Shown here one piece after another: positions 23,839 to 36,305 of a DNA stretch of 64,000 nt (positions within the stretch are counted from its first letter, which is position 1; the number at the start of each line of letters is the position of its first letter). The notes under the pieces were generated by a model, which worked only from the letters and a program-made list of their open reading frames with translations, made no database searches and had not been told where the DNA came from. This stretch comes from Symsagittifera roscoffensis (taxonomy: Eukaryota; Xenacoelomorpha; Acoela; Convolutidae): positions 62,001 to 126,000 of the forward strand of contig NW_026971731.1 of NCBI RefSeq assembly GCF_963678635.1, written 5' to 3'. Made by a program: the position numbers and the translations under genes.

Positions 23839-24248
23839 TGAAACCTGATCTAAACTACATTTTATTATTTCATAAATTAGATATTTTACCACTGTAAAAT
23901 AATTAATATTAACCAATCATAATCCATCTAACTAACAACCCACTTATTTGTAAATGCTGAAATTTCTTGTATTTTCAGCACCAGAGAGATTTGAATTTAA
24001 CTTATAAATTAGTTGCCTCTCCTCGAGAACTTCAGCAGCCGCAATAAAACCAGTATACTCTAGATCTTTTGAGCCTAGCAGAGACTAGTTAAACACCCTG
24101 AGACTAGTAGATATAAGGTAAGATTAGGATCGGTATTAGACTAAGAAGTTGCACGAATCTATCCGGCCGAAAATAAGATACCGTTACGAGCAGGCGGTTT
24201 ACCCTATCCGAAATTACGCTATGAGTTATACACCTCAAACATAACTCA
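23839..24248 (-). repeat. Repeat R1, copy 2, abutting truncated ORF2
   Basis: Reverse-strand copy of the 1,727-2,136 block. Its TG end touches the ORF2 frame exactly after the codons for DVKST, so the giant element is truncated here by, or recombined with, R1. Confidence 0.6.
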
Positions 24249-27200
24249 GTACTCTTCACATCCACAGCTACGAAATGCACTGGGTATTTGCTCTTGCTCT
24301 TTGGAGCTAATGTCGATCCCACCAAATATCGCGCTCTCGATGGTCTGCGATAAGTTTCATTTCAGGTTCATTTCTGCATCTATCGCTTCTCTCCATTTTC
24401 CTATTTATTTTTGCTCAGTCTGCAAAACTCCTGCGAACACTTCTACACTGATGGCCATGACCATCTCATTTTTCTTTTCTAGATTCAATATGACTCTAAA
24501 GAACCAAACATACTGTAGAATCCTAGTTCAGTCACTAGATTCACCTCGGTTCCTCCATGGCAGTCTGCGATCAACTCCGTTTCCATTTTTGCTTTCATCA
24601 CAATGTTCCCAAACGATTTTGTCAACTGCTTGTATTGTCTCTCATGAGTTTTCACGCAATCCAGACTTCCACAAATGTGACCTTCCAGTCCACAGACTTC
24701 TGCCAGGCAGCTACCAGGTTTGACCCAGTCTTTTGGTCCCCAGCCAGGCAACTCCACTTTATCTTCCCCGTTGCTCTTACAGGCTGTTGTCATCAGGAAT
24801 ACCTTTTCTTCTTTTGATCTTATCCTTTCTTCTGAATCATATTCCCCGCGAGTCAGTCCGATCATGCACCATGCGAACCTCAGTTGTAATTCAAATCTCA
24901 CCTAGGGTGCTGCAATCAGTGCGTGTATCTTCGGCGTAGTCCTGATTTCTTCTTCGAAGTACCGTAACACTACTGCTTTCCATGGAAGTCTCACCAATTG
25001 CTCAATCGTTTCTGCCTGCATCTCAGACGACGCTAGATTCCCGTATATTTTCTGCTTGAGAGTGGTGCCTTGCATCATTGTCTCCAGATAATCTTCCATG
25101 GCACTCTTGTCTTACAGAACCATTAAGTGTCCTCTGGCCAAGTTTCTGTACTCCAACGTCTCCATGCATCCACCGGCGGGTTCATCTGTTTATACAGTCT
25201 CCGACACTGTGTGTCGGTTATATTCCTCTGGCACTAAATGTCCAACAAAACTTCCGTTTCCGCTCATTGGAGACGGTTTAAAGTCTTGCATGGTACTTTC
25301 TCCACATTGGCTGAATGTTTCCATTTCCAATGTTGCTCCAGTCAGAGTTTTGGAGTCACTCATTTTGGATTTATCACCTGTCGACTTTATCCCTGCCATG
25401 ACAATGGGTGGCACCATTGCTACATCCGTCAACATTCTGTCTCTGCCAGGCAATCGATCATCACCTTTTCCCAAATCCATGACTTCTTCGACTCGTTTCC
25501 TTTTGGCTGAGTTGACAGCTTTTATCGATATTTCCGAATCCATCTTCGTCTTTTCCACTCTCCTCGGTATCACTTTGCTGCCTATTTGTCCTATTTTCAT
25601 GGTCGCGGTGATGCACCTCCCACTCTTCTTCAGGTAATGTTCCCATGAAGGGTAGTCTGGCAGTGCCTTCTATCCTTCTTCTCCTCGGTGGTTCCACGAG
25701 GAGTCTTTGTTCACTGTCTTTAGAATTGCCCGGAGAGCTGCTCTCCGGCAAATTCCGGTTCATTTCCACAAAAGCTGATGGAGGTTCCAGTGTTGAAGTA
25801 CCTTCGTTTAATGGTTCAGTCGCTTCCAACGTATCCGCGTTGTTTTCAAAATCACTGAGGAAATTGAAATCCAGGCTGGATACTCCTCCTGTTGATGCCT
25901 TGTCTTCTTACTTCTCAACTTGATCGATGTCCTGTTGCACAGGTTACTCCGATCGACGGCTTCCTCCCAGCATATCATCTCCTATCGTCGTTGGTCTGGA
26001 ACGCTCTCAACCTAGGAGTCTTCACTGCGAAGACTGCTTCGAGCAACATCCTTCTTATCGGAGTGAATTCAGGGATCTCCTCTGGCAGCTTCCTGTAATC
26101 ACCCCAAACTCTCGTCTCTTCTCTCACCTTGTGGTATGCTGCAGTGAGACGAGGAATACTGGTGATATCACCGTTTCTCTTGTCATAGGGCCCTAGATTC
26201 CAGAGCTTCAGAAATACCTCACTGTTCCCTCTCTCTACTTCTCCCATACGATCACGGAAGTGATCGTCAAAGTTGACGACCGTCATTTAAGGCTCTGATT
26301 TTTTTGCAAATAACAAATCTTCGCTCATTCATGAGTTCCCGCAATACGTGCTGCTCACACCAGTTCAGCGCACTCCCGCCCACTGCTGATATGAGGTCCA
26401 TGTGCAGCACCGACCTCCTGTATGCTTCCACCTTAACATCAGGGAACGCAAACGTGACTAATGGTCCATAGATTACTGACACAAACTCCGTGGCTCCTCT
26501 GATCAACGCTAAGGGATCGGTCCTCATAGCTTAGCTCAGATCAGTTAGCAAGGACATGCTCCCAACCTGTCGTCTCACGTGTTCCTCCCTCTCAATCGTC
26601 TGATCCTCTCCTGTTCCATAGCGATTCTGCTGCAAGAGATACTGGATAAGAGTATGTCTCAAATATCTTATCTTAATCCACGGATCTGTGGCTTTCTTCA
26701 CGTCGAATCTCCTCACATTATCTCTCAACTGTTCTGCGTAACGTGTCAAGTTCATCAATCCTCCCAAGTTTCCATGTGTTATTGCGATCAATGTTAGAAG
26801 TCCATCTAACCGCTGTCCATCTAAGTTCTGAACTCCTTCAGTGAGCAGTACCACCGGTCGTCTCGCGAAGTTTTCTGCTCCAAAGGTCACGAACAAGGCT
26901 AGTAGTTCAACGATTGATACTTCCGCTACTGCTTGGAGGAATTCTGTTATCAAGTATCGCGGCTCCCAGCCCTTCCAGCATGCTATCAGTCCGTTCAAAG
27001 CCTTCTTCCCCTTTCACTCTCTGGGTCCAAAAAAATTCCAGTGTCACTTGGCACACTCTGTTCACAAAATCGGCAGTCTTTTCCCCAGCATTTTCGGCCA
27101 GGTTAACCTCCTTTACTAAGTCAGCATGGATCTTCTTGATCATTATTGGGCCTTGCTGAAAAGCATCCGCACCCAATGCCGCTACTCGAGGAGTGGGATG

Positions 27201-27645
27201 TAGCCACTGGTTAGCCTCTGGTTTGGTTCTCGAAACCATCGCTTCCAAGTGAGCTCTAGTTTCCTGGGAATTCTTTCTTCTCTCTCTTGCCTCCTTTAAG
27301 GCCATTCTTAGGAACCATAAATGATTTGACATTGCTCGATGGTCTTCGTCTTTTCCTGGTTTCAACTTGAGCTGTCGACTGAAGTTGGACAGTTCCAACC
27401 CCAGCACTTCGTCCAACACTGGCATGTGTAGGTAGTGAATCGTCCTTAGATTCCCTCATCGCATTCGAGATATCCGACCACACTGCAGGTAGTTCAGCCC
27501 TGAGTGGCCTCAGTTTCTCCATCTCTATCTCGCGATTTAGGACCGATATGATTACATCATATTTCCTTTCCGAGAGCAAAGCCACTTTCGCATACACGAA
27601 CTTTAGTCCATCCGGGATACATACATACCCTGGAGACAGCGGGAG
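24249..27645 (-). pseudogene. Giant retroelement ORF2, 3' portion (duplicate copy)
   Basis: This duplicates part of ORF2 of the host element and matches plus-strand 48,450-53,350 of the nested copy. Recognisable blocks in order on the minus strand are: RAELPAVWSDISNAM; KPEANQWLHPTPRVAALG; LLTLIAITHGNLGGLMNL; DPLALIRGATEFVSVIYG; NFDDHFRDRMGEVERG; PPSAFVEMNRNLPESSS; and ELPGWGPKDWVKPGSCL. A roughly 740-bp stretch present in the nested copy at 52,070-52,810 is missing between FLMTT and ACKSNGEDKVE. Numerous stops and shifts make it non-functional. Long antisense openings over it are shadows. The function is unknown. Confidence 0.8.
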
Positions 27646-27646
27646 T

Positions 27647-30600
27647 TGCACTTCAATTTTTAATAAGAGGTACTCAAATAACTGAACTAAAAAAATGCGT
27701 TTGTGAAAACAACTAACTAAGATCATAAATAAAACCAATTAACTAAAGTTTATAAAATGTAAATGATAATATGCAGTATATAGATCATACACAACAACAA
27801 AGACAAACATCCAAGACTACATGATCCCATGACAATATGAACAAAAGATTGGCTACGAAACAAAACCGACATGCCGTCCACAATCACGACTCAAATCATT
27901 TAGAGTGCGACTTGACTTCGCAGCAAAGGACTTCATTGAACCAGACCAATGACCACCTCGACGTCCAAGTATACGTACAGATCCGAGTTACAAGGCTTCC
28001 CTTCCAAACACGAATTTCCTGCCATTACCAAGGGAAGGCTAAACACAAGACAGTTCTCCACTAATACAGAAAAATCTGACATAGCAAACCGTTTTGAAAT
28101 TGGAATGATTTCATTGTGGATCACAGTCGTTGTCGAACGACAAGAGTAGCAAGTTTATGTCCATGATTCCAGCGTTCTGGGACATCTCTCTTCAAAGAGA
28201 AACCGGACAAGAAAAATGATGTTCGCCAAATACCAACGTTCATCATCCATCCTTCAATTGCAGAAGAAAGAGATAAAACTCAAAAACTCTGTAATTCCCG
28301 GATGGGTGGAACCTGATCTAAGCTACATTTTATTATTCCATAAATTAGATATTTACCACTGTAAAATAATTAATATTAACCAGTCATAATCCATCTAACT
28401 AACAACCCACTTATTTGTAAATGCTGAAATTACTTGTATTTTCAGCACCAGAGAGATTTGAATTTAACTTATAAATTAGTTGCCTCTCCTCGAGAACTTC
28501 AGCAGCCGCAATAAAACCAGTATACTCTAGATCTTTTGAGCCTAGCAGAGACTAGTTAAACACCCTGAGACTAGTAGATGTAAGGTAAGATTAGGATCGG
28601 TATTAGACTAAGAAGTTGCACGAATCTATCCGGCCGAAAATAAGATACCGTGACGAGCAGGCGGTTTACCCTATCCGAAATTACGCTATGAGTTATACAC
28701 CTCAAACATAACTCAGTACTCTTCACATCCACAGCTACGAAATGCACTGGGTATTTGCTCTTGCTCTTTGGAGCTAATGTCGATCCCACCAAATATCGCG
28801 CTCTCGATGGTCTGCGATAAGTTTCATTTCAGGTTCATTTCTGCCTCTATCGCTTCTCTCCATTTTCCTATCTATTTTTGCTCAGTCTGCAAAACTCCTG
28901 CGAACACTTCTACACTGATGGCCATGACCATCTCATTTTTCTTTTCTAGATTCAATATGACTCTAAAGAACCAAACATACTGTAGAATCCTAGTTCAGTC
29001 ACTAGATTCACCTCGGTTCCTCCATGGCAGTCTGCGATCAACTCCGTTTCCATTTTTGCTTTCATCACAATGTTCCCAAACGATTTTGTCAACTGCTTGT
29101 ATTGTCTCTCATGAGTTTTCACGCAATCCAGACTTCCACAAATGTGACCTTCCAGTCCACAGACTTCTGCCAGGCAGCTACCAGGTTTGACCCAGTCTTT
29201 TGGTCCCCAGCCAGGCAACTCCACTTTATCTTCCCCGTTGCTCTTACAGGCTGTTGTCATCAGGAATACCTTTTCTTCTTTTGATCTTATCCTTTCTTCT
29301 GAATCATATTCCCCGCGAGTCAGTCCGATCATGCACCATGCGAACCTCAGTTGTAATTCAAATCTCATCTAGGGTGCTGCAATCAGTGCGTGTATCTTCG
29401 GCGTAGTCCTGATTTCTTCTTCGAAGTACCGTAACACTACTGCTTTCCATGGAAGTCTCGCCAATTGCTCAATCGTTTCTGCCTGCATCTCAGACGACGC
29501 TAGAGTCCCGTATATTTTCAGCTTGAGAGTGGTGCCTTGCACCATTGTCTCCAGATAATCTTCCATGGCACTCTTGTCTTCCAGAACCATTAAGTGTCAT
29601 CTGGCCAACTTTCTGTACTCCAACGTCTCCATGTATCCACCGGCGGGTTCATCTGTTTATACAGTCTCCGACACTGTGTGTCGGTTATATTCCACTGGCA
29701 CTAAATGTCCAACAAAACTTCCGTTTCCGCTCATTGGAGACGGTTTAAAGTCTTGCATGGTACTTTCTCCACATTGGCTGAATTTTTCCTTTTCCAATGT
29801 TGCTCCAATCAGTGTTTTGGAGTCACTCATTTTGGATTTATAACCTGTCGACTTTATCCCTGCCATGACAATGGGTGGCACCATTGCTACATCCGTCAAC
29901 ATTCTGTCTGTGCCAGGCAATCGATCATCACCTTTTCCCAAATCCATGACTTCTTCGACTCGTTTCCTTTTGGCTGAGTTGACAGCTTTTATCGATATTT
30001 CCGAATCCATCTTCGTCTTTTCCACTCTCCTCGGTATCACTTTGCTGCCTATTTGTCCTATTTTCATGGTCGCGGTGATGCACCTCCCACTCTTCTTCAG
30101 GTAATGTTCCCATGAAGGGTAGTCTGGCAGTGCCTTCTATCCTTCTTCTCCTCGGTGGTTCCACGAGGAGTCTTTGTTCACTGTCTTTAGAATTGCCCGG
30201 AGAGCTGCTCTCCGGCAAATTCCGGTTCATTTCCACAAAAGCTGATGGAGGTTCCAGTGTTGAAGTACCTTCGTTTGCTGGTTCAGTCGCTTCCAACGTA
30301 TCCGCGTTGTTTTCAAAATCACTGAGGAAATTGAAATCCAGGCTGGATACTCCTTGTGGTATGCTGCAGTGAGACGAGGAATACTGGTGATATCACCGTT
30401 TCTCTTGTCATAGGGCCCTAGATTCCAGAGCTTCAGAAATACCTCACTGTGCCCTCTCTCTACTTCTCCCATACGATCACGGAAGTGATCGTCAAAGTTG
30501 ACGACCGTCATTTAAGGCTCTGATGTTTTTGCAAATAACAAATCTTCGCTCATTCATGAGTTCCCGCAATACGTGCTGCTCACACCAGTTCAGCGCACTC

Positions 30601-31870
30601 CCGCCCACTGCTGATATGAGGTTCATATGCAGCACCGACCTCCTGTATGCTTCCACCTTAACATCAGGGAACGCAAACGTGACTAATGGTCCATAGATTA
30701 CTGACACAAACTCCGTGGCTCCTCTGATCAACGCTAAGGGATCGGTCCTCATAGCTTAGCTCAGATCAGTTAGCAAGGACATGCTCCCAACCTGTCGTCT
30801 CACGTGTTCCTCCCTCTCAATCGTCTGATCCTCTCCTGTTCCATAGCGATTCTGCTGCAAGAGATACTGGATAAGAGTATGTCTCAAATATCTTATCTTA
30901 ATCCACGGATATGTGGCTTTCTTCACGTCGAATCTCCTCACATTATCTCTCAACTGTTCTGCGTAACGTGTCAAGTTCATCAATCCTCCCAAGTTTCCAT
31001 GTGTTATTGCGATCAATGTTAGAAGTCCATCTAACCGCTGTCCATCTAAGTTCTGAACTCCTTCAGTGAGCAGTACCACCGGTCGTCTCGCGAAGTTTTC
31101 TGCTCCAAAGGTCACGAACAAGGCTAGTAGTTCAACGATTGATACTTCCGCTACTGCTTGGAGGAATTCTGTTATCAAGTATCGCGGCTCCCAGCCCTTC
31201 CAGCATGCTATCAGTCCGTTCAAAGCCTTCTTCCCCTTTCACTCTGTGGGTCCAAAAAAATTCCAGTGTCACTTGGCACACTCTGTTCACAAAATCGGCA
31301 GTCTTTTCCCCAGCATTTTCGGCCAGGTTAACCTCCTTTACTAAGTCAGCATGGATCTTCTTGATCATTATTGGGCCTTGCTGAAAAGCATCCGCACCCA
31401 ATGCCGCTACTCGAGGAGTGGGATGTAGCCACTGGTTAGCCTCTGGTTTGGTTCTCGAAACCATCGCTTCCAAGTGAGCTCTAGTTTCCTGGGAATTCTT
31501 TCTTCTCTCTCTTGCCTCCTTTAAGGCCATTCTTAGGAACCATAAATGATTTGACATTGCTCGATGGTCTTCGTCTTTTCCTGGTTTCAACTTGAGCTGT
31601 CGACTGAAGTTGGACAGTTCCAACCCCAGCACTTCGTCCAACACTGGCATGTGTAGGTAGTGAATCGTCCTTAGATTCCCTCATCGCATTCGAGATATCC
31701 GACCACACTGCAGGTAGTTCAGCCCTGAGTGGCCTCAGTTTCTCCATCTCTATCTCGCGATTTAGGACCGATATGATTACATCATGTTTCCTTTCCGAGT
31801 GCAAAGCCACTTTCGCATACACGATTTTTAGTCCATCCGGGATACATACATACCCTGGAGACAGCGGGAG
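27647..31870. repeat. Tandem segmental duplication, unit 2
   Basis: Second unit, offset about 4,467 bp from unit 1. It lacks 242 bp present in unit 1 at about 25,890-26,131; the deletion junction near 30,354 shares CCT with both ends. At 31,870 the duplicated part ends (after GACAGCGGGAG) and ORF2 continues without a break, so unit 2 is the one still joined to the rest of the element. Confidence 0.95.
28306..28715 (-). repeat. Repeat R1, copy 3
   Basis: Part of tandem unit 2. It is nearly identical to 23,839-24,248 and abuts ORF2 at the same codon. Confidence 0.6.
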
Positions 31871-34450
31871 CAGGGCTCTCGGTGTCATCTTGTTGAAGGA
31901 ACCCTCTTTCAGGGTATACACTACTTCACCTATTGACTCGAGGACATCTTTTATCGCTGGCCATACATCGCTTTATTCCGTCGTAGGCTCTCTGAGTCTG
32001 ATCAGGAAACCCCTGCTGTGTAAATGGTCAGTGATGCCAGTAAACAAGATTGTGATTGGGTTCATCTCTGTCTGTCTTTGTACCCCGATCCCTCTTGACA
32101 CGGATTGCATTTGGTACAGATCGACGGCTGCCAACATTATAACATCCGGTCAAAACAGAGACTTGGAAGTATCAACGAAGTCTCAATTTGCTACTATCAT
32201 AATCTTGGCCTTCCTCATTTCTGTCTGTCGTACGCGGCAAAGATAATCTCATCTTTTTTATCGCTTTTAACCCGCCGTATGTTTGGGCATCACCTTCTTG
32301 ATTCACTTGCTTCGGGTACTTGCTTCACTTTTCTTTCACGTGTCTTGGGGGTGCGTTCACCTGTCTGAACATGTTGTCCAATCGGTGCCCTCGTCGTCAA
32401 GAATCCCCAGATCTTTATTCCCGATATACTTCATCGTGATTTAGTCATGCGTTCACTGGACCCAATGTGTTGTTAGAGGGTAGTCTCTACATATCAGCAA
32501 ACCTCAAGGCCGTCGTGGAGCTGAAGTTTATGCCAGCAGCTATCAATCAATCTACGCCTGTTATCGAGTACAGTCCGCTGACCAATAACATCGTTCCGTT
32601 CAGCATCCTCATGGCATCCGCTGCGAAGCGCACCGTCTTAAGGTTCAGTTTCATCAGGTTTTCTTTGTATACGTGACAGGGAGAAGGTATGGGCCTCGAC
32701 CAAATCAAGGAGCCTCTATCAGGACGTCTCTCCTCTTGATTGTACTCGTCGTCTCCGATCTCGTATCCGATGTCGAGGTGCTGGCTGTCCTCACCGTCGG
32801 GTTGACCGGCCATAATCTTCGTCTGGGATGAATGGTCTTCCACATGTGCGCTTCTCCCAATCGATCTTGAACGTCTGTTTTTTGAACAGGTTCGCTAGAG
32901 CTCTGCAGTTTATATTTTGTCACGTTCCAAGCGTTTTTCCAAGTAAGGGGGCACAAAGGTGGTAATTGCCGGTTCGTTTGATGCTCCCTCTTCCTTCAGC
33001 ACTCCCAAGGCAAAGAATTCTACTTCCAATTCATCCCTCGCTCTTGGAAAACTCTGTTCAACCAAACCTGTCCTTCTGTATATCAAAGTGCTTCTTCCTC
33101 TTATGAGCTTCTCGAGATGTTATTTTTCCCAACCAGGATAATCATATTAGGGATTCTTCCTGGGTTCATCAATTCCACCATTCGAAATAACTGGGCTATC
33201 GTCTCGCCTCCAAAAGCCATCACTGTGGTGATCCAGTAGGTCCTCAAGTTTGAGAGCACTCTGACCAAGCTGTCGCCCAGAATCAGATGTGATGTCCCCA
33301 GTGATGGTTGCTGCAGGTTTACTGCTGGGTTCCAGGTCGCTCGATTGACGCAGACGCTCGGATCCGCCCCCGGGTCTCCTGTGAAATTTTACTCCAACGG
33401 ATTATTTTTTTGTAAGTCTGCCACCCTGGAGACTTTCTTCGTCGGCATCTTTCGTATCTTCCTTTCTGGGTCTTTAGAGCTCCACATTGGTAGCGTTGTA
33501 TCGCTAACTCCCTGTTTGGTCATCGCGTCTTGGGAGAGCTGTACTCTGCTCGTATCGTCGATTGTTCCATAGGGTGCAGTCGCCCCGGAACCTGGCGCAT
33601 TCCTATTGGCGACTAGTCGTCCAGCTGTCCTTATCAGCTTCCTCACCGTTTGCTCCACGACTGGGTCACCCAGGTATCACTCGGGTCCAGGATTGTCACT
33701 CGACCTGTTGTAGTTGGGAGTCGTGTTTCTGTCGTTTGATTCAGTTCTCGAGGCGTCAAGAGCTCCATCGGGGACTGCCCACGAGGAATACTCCTTGCAG
33801 CTGCAGGTATCACTTTTACCACGGCTGTTGTCAACGCCAACCGCTCCGATCGCTCTTTTTAATCCCGCCTCAAGCGTCAATTTCTTCACCCTGCTTTTTG
33901 TTGCAGTCTTCAAACAATCTCTTCCACATGTCTCTATCTTCCTCCGTACTGAGTATGGTCTTAGTCATCCCATCCAGCTCCTTTCTGGTCCCTTCCAGCT
34001 CATCTTTCATCCCATCTAGATTTTGCATGATTTCGTTCGTTTGAACCCCCTGTTCTACTCTCGCCCTATTTGGTGGCACAGCTGTTCTCAGTGGTGAACT
34101 AGACGAGGCAGCCTCGCTGTTCATCTCCTGATGGTTTCTAGGTCCCAGAACTTCGCAATCCAGGCTCGTTCGCTAAGTCACTCCCTGAGAGAGCCCCGTT
34201 TCTCCACCTCATCACTCTCATGATGGGGCGGTCTAGTACTTCCCTCTCTCTGTATGCTGCCATCAATAGGAATTCCGTGGGCGGTCACCACGGTTGTCAT
34301 GCACCAAGATGTTTATTAGGGCGGTCAGCAACATGACTACCTCTGGGTCCTCCAGAGCGAAGTCTCGATCCATTAGCCGACGATAGATCGCATCTACCAT
34401 CGGTCCTACATATGCATCTGCTAGGTCCATTAATTCATCCAAGTTGAAGT
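28716..34450 (-). pseudogene. Giant retroelement ORF2, host copy
   Basis: It starts near 34,450 with the peptide DNFNLDELMDLADAY, where the nested copy has ATG but this copy has lost it. It then passes a coiled coil (DELEGTRKELDGMTKTI, about 33,990), a damaged SGNH domain, and the unknown regions described for the nested copy. Between about 31,900 and 34,450 it is single-copy; the rest lies in tandem unit 2. Many stops and shifts. Comparison with the nested copy shows shared amino-acid sequence through most of its length, so a long protein was under selection in the ancestor. Confidence 0.75.
33040..33330 (-). pseudogene. SGNH/GDSL hydrolase domain, host copy, internally deleted
   Basis: Block I reads SHLILGDSLVRVL (about 33,261-33,295, minus). 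Block III retains NMIILVGKNNIS with the oxyanion Asn. The sequence then jumps to the HFD of block V because roughly 260 bp between them are gone. Useful because it preserves the GxN asparagine codon that is frameshifted in the nested copy. Confidence 0.65.
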
Positions 34451-34845
34451 TATCCCTTTTTCTTTTTGGGTTCGATTCGATTTGATTTAATGATTTGACT
34501 CAAGTGAGTAGTTAAACGATCAATCAGGATCTAGAAAAGAGGTCACGGATATCACACTTGTCAGTTTTTTTTTTAATTCTCGTTAAAATTTGTTTAAAAC
34601 AGTCGGATAAAAAGGTTTTCATCCTAAATTTCATAAAAATCAGTCGGTCTCTAAAATTTTCGAATTCGACCTAAGATTGGACAGTCCAAACTTTGGAACA
34701 ATTCCTAAGATCTTCATTCAGTTGTTCATGGTCACTAACTCCTTCTTACCCAGGATTTTAATAACATAACACATAACATAACATAACACACATATCACAC
34801 TTTACACATACTTTAGTCTGACACCCTCTTGCAGGTTACCTTAAC
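34451..34845. other. Conserved noncoding gap between pol and ORF2 (host copy)
   Basis: About 395 nt without a frame. It includes an ACATA-type short tandem repeat at about 34,758-34,795 and a T run. The matching gap in the nested copy is 45,123-45,519. Confidence 0.55.
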
Positions 34846-36305
34846 TCAGCCTATAATTAGGTAATATTCCTTATGTAAGTATACTTGTATATTAGTATCA
34901 GACAAGATTACATGTATGAGCGCGTACAGTTCCCGAGGATGCAGTCGTCCTCTGTTCGGATCGTACACTCGAAGCGAGAGCTCCTTCACTTCCCTTTCCA
35001 CAAGGAAGTATCTCAACATTGTCAAGGACAAGACTAGGTTATCCGGGTCCACGTGCTGCTTCTCCGTCACCTGTGTCACCAAGAAGCATGGGTATTTTCC
35101 CGTTATCTGTGACGACTCAGGAGGCAAGGCTGCTACGCCCCCTATTCATGGTCTTTGCTTCCAAAGGAGTTCCATGTTTTTATTCTATTCTCTCTTAAAA
35201 TCTGCTGCTAACGCTGTCCCAAAACTCATGTCTGCTGTGATTGCTATCGCACATGTTCTTTTTGTGAGTATGAAATCGCTATCTGTTAATATTATGCTTC
35301 TTGAATGTTCATTTGGTAAGTTAGAATATGACTCAACTACACTTCCTATATCAGGTTTCTTCGGTTCTTCGCCTCTTTATGCTTCTAAGTCTCCTGTATC
35401 TCTTGTCTTATCTTTCTTAACTTTCTTATTAATAAATTTTCAGTGTGGTTAAGTCCTACCCCCACTCCTCGGACAAAAATATCCATCGACGTCCTCGTCG
35501 ATCGCATACCGGATATCAAGTCGAGATTGGAAGCCAGAATGAGTAGTTGCCCTTCCTGGGCAGCCCAGGAAGGATCATCTTGTTCTGTTTTTATGTATTT
35601 CATGCTTTCACGATCTACATCTTGAATCGTGACGCTGGTCTCCTTGGGTCTGATGTCATCTGATTGAGCCATTCCAAGACACACAGATTTGTGAGATCTT
35701 GTTCGTAGGATTCCTGTTGCTCGTCTTCGACTTCTACTTCGGGTTTCGACCGGTCCTCGATCCATTCCTGGTCGTGGTCATCTACTATGTCGATGTCTTG
35801 TGACACGATTATTCCCTCTAGACCCACCACTTCTACCACTATTTTTTAAGTTCTATCCTGTCTATTACAAAGTCGCCACCGTAAGGATTATATTCCTTCT
35901 TGGATCTTGTCACGTCGTTCTGTCGAGTCTGTATCGTGAACGGAAGAAACGTTTCCAAATTCTTGAAGACCAACATTTTTTTGGGGTCCTGCCAGTCCTT
36001 TTCTGCGTAGGGTAAAGTTTCATCATCTGCTTCAATCACCTCATTTGGATCCAGGTCCAGTGTTATACTTGTTCCTTCCTCTACGATTTCGTTTCCACTG
36101 TTCTTTTCCCTGGTGCCTTTCTCGTTGACCTCGCAAGCAGGGTCCATCATTAGATAATCCACTTCTTCCATGTCTGCAGGTATACAACAGTCTTCTGTCG
36201 ATGGGATGTGTGGCTCAATGTTCTCGTAGTGTGTGGCACGGCCAGTACTCAGTCTATAAAAGCGCCCCTCCTGGTGCACTTCCGTAATCATGAAGGGCCC
36301 CCTCC
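34846..36305 (-). pseudogene. Integrase extension plus macro domain, host copy
   Basis: Directly follows the GPF motif of integrase (GPFMITEVHQEGRFYRL). An acidic extension of about 270 aa (YNPYGGDFVIDRIELKK, DIDIVDDHDQEWIEDRS, DDPSWAAQEG) leads into a macro domain whose C-terminal half is clean (KYPCFLVTQVTEKQHVD, LREV-type helix, KELSLRVYDPNRGRLHPR). Several frameshifts and stops break it. See 43,836-45,122 for the domain argument. Confidence 0.7.

Larger units (their letters stand above)
23179..27646. repeat. Tandem segmental duplication, unit 1
   Basis: This 4.47-kb unit begins TGCACTTCAATTTTT at 23,179 and is repeated from 27,647 with only scattered differences. It contains unique flank (23,179-23,838), repeat R1 (minus) and the 3' part of ORF2 of the giant retroelement (minus). 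A small unknown frame, 23,465-23,656 minus (contains FAMSDFSVLVENCLVF), is repeated in unit 2. Confidence 0.95.

Noticed and set aside
24301-36015. Many long plus-strand ORFs over 24-36 kb
   Set aside because: They are antisense shadows of the minus-strand ORF2 and pol. The minus-strand peptides match the nested copy, while the plus-strand ones match nothing.
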